Below, in pieces: positions 59,746 through 64,000 of a DNA stretch of 64,000 nt; position 1 is the stretch's first letter; each line of letters starts with the position of its first letter. The notes under the pieces are model-generated. The model saw only the letters and a program-made list of their open reading frames with translations. It did no database searches and was not told where the DNA came from. The position numbers were made by a program, and so were the translations under genes. Source of the DNA: Arthrobacter sp. 135MFCol5.1 (GTDB lineage Bacteria; Actinomycetota; Actinomycetes; Actinomycetales; Micrococcaceae); assembly GCF_000374865.1 (NCBI RefSeq), contig NZ_KB895452.1:620001-684000 (forward strand), written 5' to 3'.

Positions 59746-60522
59746 TCAGCGGACGATGTTGCGGCGCAGCTTGGCCACCGGGCCTTTGTGCGCGGCGATG
59801 GCGGCCGCGGCACCCTCGGGTGCGCCGGCGGGTTTGAAGGCCCGGTGCACGGCCACGATTCCACCGGTGAGGTTGCGGTAGGTGACCTTTTCCCAGCCGC
59901 TGTCCTGCAGCCAGGCTGCCAGGTGGTCCTGGTCCGGCCAGGCGCGGATGGACTCGGCCAGGTAGACATAGGCATCCGGGTTGGAGGCGACCTTGACGGC
60001 GATGGCCGGCAGGGCACGCATCAGGTATTCGGTGTACATGGTGCGCCACAGCGGGACCACGGGCTGGGAGAACTCGGCGATGACCAGGCGGCCGCCGGGC
60101 TTGGTGACGCGCAGCATCTCGGCCAGCGCCTTCTTGGGCTCGTTCACATTGCGCAGGCCGAACGAGATGGTGGTGGCATCAAACGTGTTGTCAGCGAACG
60201 GCAGGTTGGTGGCGTCACCGGCGATGAAGTCGATGTCCGGGCGGCGGCGCTTGCCCACCTTGAGCATGCCCAGGGAGAAGTCGCAGGCCACCACGTCTAT
60301 GCCGGCGTCGGCATATGGTTCGCTGGACGTGCCCGTGCCGGCCGCCAGGTCAAGGACGCGCTGGCCCTTGGAGACTTCCATCGCGTCCACCACGATCTTC
60401 CGCCAGCGGCGGGTCTGTCCCATGGAAAGGACATCGTTGACGACGTCGTATTTCGGTGCGACGTCGTCAAACATCGTGGCTACTTCGTCCGGACGCTTAT
60501 CCAAGGATGCTCGGTTCACCAT
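59746..60522 (-). CDS. menG: Demethylmenaquinone methyltransferase
   Basis: The 258-residue SAM-dependent methyltransferase has [47 protein letters not shown] and [26 protein letters not shown], the UbiE/MenG signatures. It adds the final ring methyl of menaquinone. It is first in the menG-menJ-polyprenyl synthase unit and is divergent from menF. Confidence 0.94.
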   Translation of the reverse strand: MVNRASLDKRPDEVATMFDDVAPKYDVVNDVLSMGQTRRWRKIVVDAMEVSKGQRVLDLAAGTGTSSEPYADAGIDVVACDFSLGMLKVGKRRRPDIDFIAGDATNLPFADNTFDATTISFGLRNVNEPKKALAEMLRVTKPGGRLVIAEFSQPVVPLWRTMYTEYLMRALPAIAVKVASNPDAYVYLAESIRAWPDQDHLAAWLQDSGWEKVTYRNLTGGIVAVHRAFKPAGAPEGAAAAIAAHKGPVAKLRRNIVR

Positions 60523-60633
60523 GACATTGTCTCAAATGTTCGCGGCGGTCCGGACCAGCGCCTCCATCTCCTTTTTGCCCCTCCCTGCACCCGGAGATGG
60601 CCCCGGCCTACGCGGGAGTAGTGTTGTCTCATC

Positions 60634-62031
60634 ATGACGAGCACGTTCCGCACCCTGACAGTCCCCCTGGATGGCAAAACATTCCCCGGGGGGCTGCCTT
60701 CGTTTCTGGTCCGGGACGACGTCCTGTGCTGGACCCGCCGCGAAGCCGGGCTGGCCGGGTTTGGCGAAATTTCACGCTTCACCGCCACCGGTCCGGACCG
60801 GTTCCTGGAAGCGGATATCTGGTGGCGGCACCTGGTCCTTGAGGCGGACGTCACGGATGCCGTGGAGCTGCCCGGCACCGGCCCTGTCGCTTTCGGTTCC
60901 TTCGCCTTCTCGAAGACCTCGCGGCACGAGTCGCGGCTGATCGTGCCGGAGATTGTGGTGGGCGTCCGGGACAACCAGGTGTGGCTCACCCAGTTAACGT
61001 TCGACGACGGCCCGCTCACCGAAGAGACGGCGGTTGCGGCACTGGACCGCTGGCTCGGTAGTGCTGCCGCCGGAAACCCGGACGCTAAGGGCACCACGGC
61101 GGCGGACTCCGCCGGGGACGCTCCCCAGGGCGGCGTGCCCGGCAAAGGCCGCGGCGCCGTCGTGCGTCCCCTCCCCCTGGCCGCCGGCGCAACACTGCAC
61201 ACCGGGTCCCTCAGCGAGGAAGCCTGGATGGACGCTGTGGCCGCCGGTGTCGCCGAGATCCGTACCGGAGCGCTGGAGAAGCTGGTGCTGGCGCGGGATG
61301 TGGTGGCAACCATTCCTTCCGGCGTACATGCCGCCGATGTATTGCGTGAGCTCGCCGCCAGGTACCGCGAATGCTGGACCTACGGGGTAGATGGCCTGGT
61401 GGGCGCCACACCGGAGATGCTGATCCAGGTGGAAGGACGCACCGCCCAGGCCCGGGTGCTCGCCGGCACCCTTGACCGGCGGGACGCCCACGGTGAGGAC
61501 GGCGCGCCCATGGATTACGCCACCCGGGTCCTGGCGGGTTCGGAAAAGCAGCGCCATGAGCACGAGATCGCCATCCAGTCGCTGACCAAGCAGCTGGCGC
61601 CCTTCTCCGAGGCGATGAATGCCCACGACGAGCCGTTCATCCTGGAACTGCCCAATGTCTGGCACCTGGCCTCCGACGTCAAGGCGGAGCTCACCGAGGT
61701 GGAAGGGCACGTCCCCACGTGCCTGGCCCTGATCAACGCACTGCACCCCACCGCGGCCGTCTGCGGGACGCCCACCCTCGTGGCGGGCGAGCTGATCCGC
61801 AAGCTGGAGCACCTGGACCGTGGACCGTATGCCGGGCCGGTGGGCTGGCTGGACGCCGCGGGTAACGGCGAATGGGGCATCGCGCTGCGCGGCGCCGTCA
61901 TCGAGTCACCCGACACCGTCAGGCTGTATGCCGGGTGCGGAATTGTTGACGGCTCTTTGCCGGCGGCCGAATTGGCTGAAACCTGGGCTAAATTCCGGCC
62001 GATGCTGGAGTCCCTGGGCATCAACAGCTAG
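60634..62031 (+). CDS. menF: Isochorismate synthase
   Basis: The 465-residue chorismate-using enzyme has the C-terminal chorismate-binding region with KLVLARDVVATIPSG, LVGATPEMLIQVEGR, LAGSEKQRHEHEIAI, HPTAAVCGTPTLVAGELI and GPVGWLDAAGNGEWGIALRGAV. These fit MenF/EntC isochorismate synthases. It starts the menaquinone pathway. The divergent menG on the other strand supports this over siderophore synthesis. N-terminal 130 residues are less conserved. Confidence 0.9.
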   Translation: MTSTFRTLTVPLDGKTFPGGLPSFLVRDDVLCWTRREAGLAGFGEISRFTATGPDRFLEADIWWRHLVLEADVTDAVELPGTGPVAFGSFAFSKTSRHESRLIVPEIVVGVRDNQVWLTQLTFDDGPLTEETAVAALDRWLGSAAAGNPDAKGTTAADSAGDAPQGGVPGKGRGAVVRPLPLAAGATLHTGSLSEEAWMDAVAAGVAEIRTGALEKLVLARDVVATIPSGVHAADVLRELAARYRECWTYGVDGLVGATPEMLIQVEGRTAQARVLAGTLDRRDAHGEDGAPMDYATRVLAGSEKQRHEHEIAIQSLTKQLAPFSEAMNAHDEPFILELPNVWHLASDVKAELTEVEGHVPTCLALINALHPTAAVCGTPTLVAGELIRKLEHLDRGPYAGPVGWLDAAGNGEWGIALRGAVIESPDTVRLYAGCGIVDGSLPAAELAETWAKFRPMLESLGINS

Positions 62032-62039
62032 TTTCCGGC

Positions 62040-62078
62040 GGCCCCGAGTCTGGGCCCCGAGGCTGGGCCCCGAGTCTG
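62040..62078. repeat. Three tandem 13-base units after menF
   Basis: GGCCCCGAGTCTG, GGCCCCGAGGCTG and GGCCCCGAGTCTG follow each other without gaps nine bases past the menF stop. Likely slippage-derived; may form weak structure. Confidence 0.75.
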
Positions 62079-62186
62079 GGATGACAGACAAGTCCTGCTC
62101 TGGAAGGCTTGATTTTGCCCCCGCTACAGTTATCCAATAGTGAAACTTAGTTGCGTGTGACGTACCTCTCTTGTTGAGCGTTACAC

Positions 62187-62192
62187 TATAAG
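62187..62192 (+). promoter_or_regulatory. Candidate -10 element (TATAAG) for amino-acid ABC operon
   Basis: TATAAG lies 42 bases before ATG 62234 in a locally AT-richer region; no good -35 is seen. AAAAGG at 62222-62227 is the ribosome-binding site. Confidence 0.4.
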
Positions 62193-62233
62193 CCGCGTTA
62201 GTACCTCATAGCCCCTGCAACAAAAGGTAAGAA

Positions 62234-63187
62234 ATGCAGACTCCCCGTACCCTCCTGGGCACCTCCAAGCTGACCGCCGCCACTATGATCGCCATCAGCG
62301 CCCTGGCCCTCTCAGCATGCACCAATGCCTCGGAAACGGGTCCTTCCAGCGCGGCTACCTCGTCAGGCAGCGCCAGCGCCAGCTTTGATCCCACCACCGT
62401 CAAGAAGGATGACGCCCTGGCCGCCATGGTCCCGGACGCCATCAAGTCCAAGGGCACCATCACCGTTGGTTCTGACACCAGCTACGCCCCCGCCGAATTC
62501 CTCGGTCCGGACGGCCAGACTCCCGTGGGCTACGACGTGGACATCGCCAAGGCCATCGGCGCCACGCTGGGCCTCAAGGTCCAGGTCCAGACTGCCGAGT
62601 TCACCGGCATCCTCCCGGCCCTCGGCCCCAAGTACGATCTGGGCATCTCCTCGTTCACCATCAACCCGGAACGCCTGGGGGCCGTGAACATGGTCAGCTA
62701 CTTCAACGCCGGCACCGCCTGGGCAGTACAGAAGGGCAACCCCAAGAAGTTCTCGATGGACGACGTCTGCGGCAAGTCCATCGGCGTGCAGACCGGCACC
62801 GTGCAGGAAGACCCGGACCTCGCCGACCGCAACAAGAAGTGCGCGGCCGACGGCAAGAAGCCCATTGACATCGTCACGCTGAAGAACCAGACCGACGTCA
62901 CCACGCGCCTGGTGAACGGCAGCATCGACGCCATGGCGGCCGACTCCCCCATCATCGGCTACGCCCTCACCCAGACCAACGGCCAGCTGGAGAAGCTGGG
63001 CGACGTCTACGACTCGGCGCCGCAGGGCATCGCCGTGGCCAAGGCCGACACCGCCTGGGCTGACGTCATCCAGAAGGCCGTCACCAAGCTGATGGCAGAC
63101 GGCTCCTACAAGAAGATCCTGGAAGGCTGGGGCAACGCCGAGGGCGCCATCACCAAGTCCGAGGTCAACCCGGCGGTTAAGTCTTGA
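62234..63187 (+). CDS. Amino-acid ABC transporter substrate-binding lipoprotein
   Basis: The 317-residue protein has a lipobox LALSAC (C29), a Ser/Ala-rich linker and a periplasmic-binding-protein type 2 domain: GTITVGSDTSYAPAEFLGPDGQTPVGYDVDIAKAIG, LGISSFTINPERL and KSIGVQTGTVQED. It resembles polar amino-acid (glutamine/glutamate/His-type) binders. The permease gene directly follows. Identity of the amino acid is unknown. Confidence 0.92.
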   Translation: MQTPRTLLGTSKLTAATMIAISALALSACTNASETGPSSAATSSGSASASFDPTTVKKDDALAAMVPDAIKSKGTITVGSDTSYAPAEFLGPDGQTPVGYDVDIAKAIGATLGLKVQVQTAEFTGILPALGPKYDLGISSFTINPERLGAVNMVSYFNAGTAWAVQKGNPKKFSMDDVCGKSIGVQTGTVQEDPDLADRNKKCAADGKKPIDIVTLKNQTDVTTRLVNGSIDAMAADSPIIGYALTQTNGQLEKLGDVYDSAPQGIAVAKADTAWADVIQKAVTKLMADGSYKKILEGWGNAEGAITKSEVNPAVKS

Positions 63188-63222
63188 GTTTTCGCGTTAC
63201 CGACGACAAGTCAGGCGTGCAC

Positions 63223-64000
63223 ATGGAACACCATCAACAAGGGGACGCACCGGTCCTGAATAAGTCAGTGCCGGTGCGCCACCCCGGCCGGTGGATCAGC
63301 GCCGCGATCATCCTCCTCCTGGTGGCCGGGCTCGTGCAGAGCCTGTTCACCAACTCCAACTTCCGCTGGGACGTTGTGGGCACCTACATCCTGGACGTCA
63401 AGGTTGTCCAGGGCGTGGGGTGGACGCTCCTTCTAACGGTGGCATCGATGGTCCTGGCCATCGTCCTGGCCATCCTGCTGGCAGTCATGCGGCAGTCCGA
63501 GAACCCGGTCTTCCGCTGGTCCAGTTGGGTCTGGGTGTGGTTCTTCCGCGGAACCCCGGTCTACACGCAGCTGGTGTTCTGGGGCCTTGTTACGGTTCTC
63601 TACCCGGCCTTCACGCTGGGGATCCCGTTTGGTCCTGAACTGTTCAGCTATGCACTCTCCGATCCCAGCAAAGGCCTGATCCCCGCGATCCTGGGCCTCG
63701 GGCTGAACGAGTCGGCCTACCTGGCGGAAATCTTCCGCGCCGGCCTCAAGTCCGTGGACCGGGGCCAGCAGGAGGCCGCGGAGGCGCTCGGCATGTCCAA
63801 GGGCAAGATCATGTGGCGGATCATCCTGCCACAGGCCATGCGGATCATCGTCCCGCCCACCGGCAACGAAACCATCGGCATGCTGAAGACCACCTCACTG
63901 GTCCTGGCGGTCCCGTTCACGCTGGACCTGACCTTTGCCACCAATGCCCTGGCCAACCGCATCTACCTACCGATTCCGCTGCTGATCGTTGCCGCGTTCT
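63223..64000 (+). CDS. Amino-acid ABC transporter permease (partial, runs off the right edge)
   Basis: An open frame continues to the window end with no stop. From ATG 63223 it encodes about 259 residues; TTG 63184 (overlapping the binding-protein stop) and GTG 63217 are alternative starts. HisM/GlnP-type features are present: NSNFRWDVVGTYI, WFFRGTPVYTQLVFWG, and the EAA loop AGLKSVDRGQQEAAEALGMSKGKIMWRIILPQAMRIIVP (in pieces). It would form the membrane channel for the preceding binding protein. An ATP-binding gene is expected just outside the window. Confidence 0.92.
   Translation, partial: MEHHQQGDAPVLNKSVPVRHPGRWISAAIILLLVAGLVQSLFTNSNFRWDVVGTYILDVKVVQGVGWTLLLTVASMVLAIVLAILLAVMRQSENPVFRWSSWVWVWFFRGTPVYTQLVFWGLVTVLYPAFTLGIPFGPELFSYALSDPSKGLIPAILGLGLNESAYLAEIFRAGLKSVDRGQQEAAEALGMSKGKIMWRIILPQAMRIIVPPTGNETIGMLKTTSLVLAVPFTLDLTFATNALANRIYLPIPLLIVAAF

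Noticed and set aside
62040..62078. Tandem 13-base units as a CRISPR-like array
   Set aside because: No spacers between units, only three copies, and near-identical units indicate simple slippage.

Overview
This 64 kb window looks like ordinary chromosome from a high-GC Gram-positive actinobacterium. The gene set (menaquinone-type isoprenoid genes, FprA-type ferredoxin reductases, SirA-type sulfite reductase with CysHDN, a WXG100-type protein, frequent GTG/TTG starts) and the dispersed palindromes suggest a member of the Micrococcaceae (Arthrobacter sensu lato). That placement is inference from gene content, not a database match. I see no prophage, insertion sequence, rRNA operon or CRISPR array. 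There is one tRNA gene (Tyr). Both window edges cut genes: an HxlR regulator on the left and an amino-acid ABC permease on the right.

Layout. 0-4 kb: HxlR regulator, a transsulfuration pair (cystathionine gamma-synthase/lyase family and cystathionine beta-synthase) and a divergent SLC13-type permease. 4-6.4 kb: VOC protein, AlkA-type DNA glycosylase, unknown membrane-anchored protein. 6.4-8.4 kb: a protein joining a WXG100-like N-terminus to a calpain-like cysteine protease, translationally coupled to a small lipoprotein; this is the best candidate for an undescribed system. 8.4-16 kb: acyl-CoA ligase, small monooxygenase, thioredoxin, thioesterase, K+ channel, LysM protein with a sortase-like tail, tRNA-Tyr, YajQ, HtpX. 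16-22.5 kb: MFS exporter, a Fur-type regulator with catalase, a DUF2461 protein, TetR, amino-acid permease. 22.7-27.2 kb: alcohol/aldehyde oxidation module (DUF779, Zn-ADH, ALDH, GAF-domain regulator). 27.2-35.4 kb: FprA paralogue 1, topoisomerase IB, RarD, GABA/aminobutyraldehyde catabolism with a divergent PucR regulator. 35.4-41.5 kb: CYTH-CHAD protein, CynX-type MFS with GntR regulator, small membrane/stress-type genes.

41.5-54.8 kb is a sulfur block, nearly all on the minus strand: FprA paralogue 2 and siroheme synthase; a sulfonate/taurine-type ABC transporter; and cbiX-sir-cysH-cysD-cysN, in which the last four genes overlap at stop/start codons. Together these genes import organosulfur, reduce sulfate to sulfide, and supply siroheme and probably electrons. 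A repeated GTGAC-based element lies upstream of three of these units and may define a shared regulon.

54.8-64 kb: TRIC-type channel, SUKH-like protein, AbiEi/DUF559 protein, then a menaquinone-type cluster (menG; geranylgeranyl-reductase-type menJ overlapping a polyprenyl diphosphate synthase; divergent isochorismate synthase), and a polar amino-acid ABC transporter running off the right edge.
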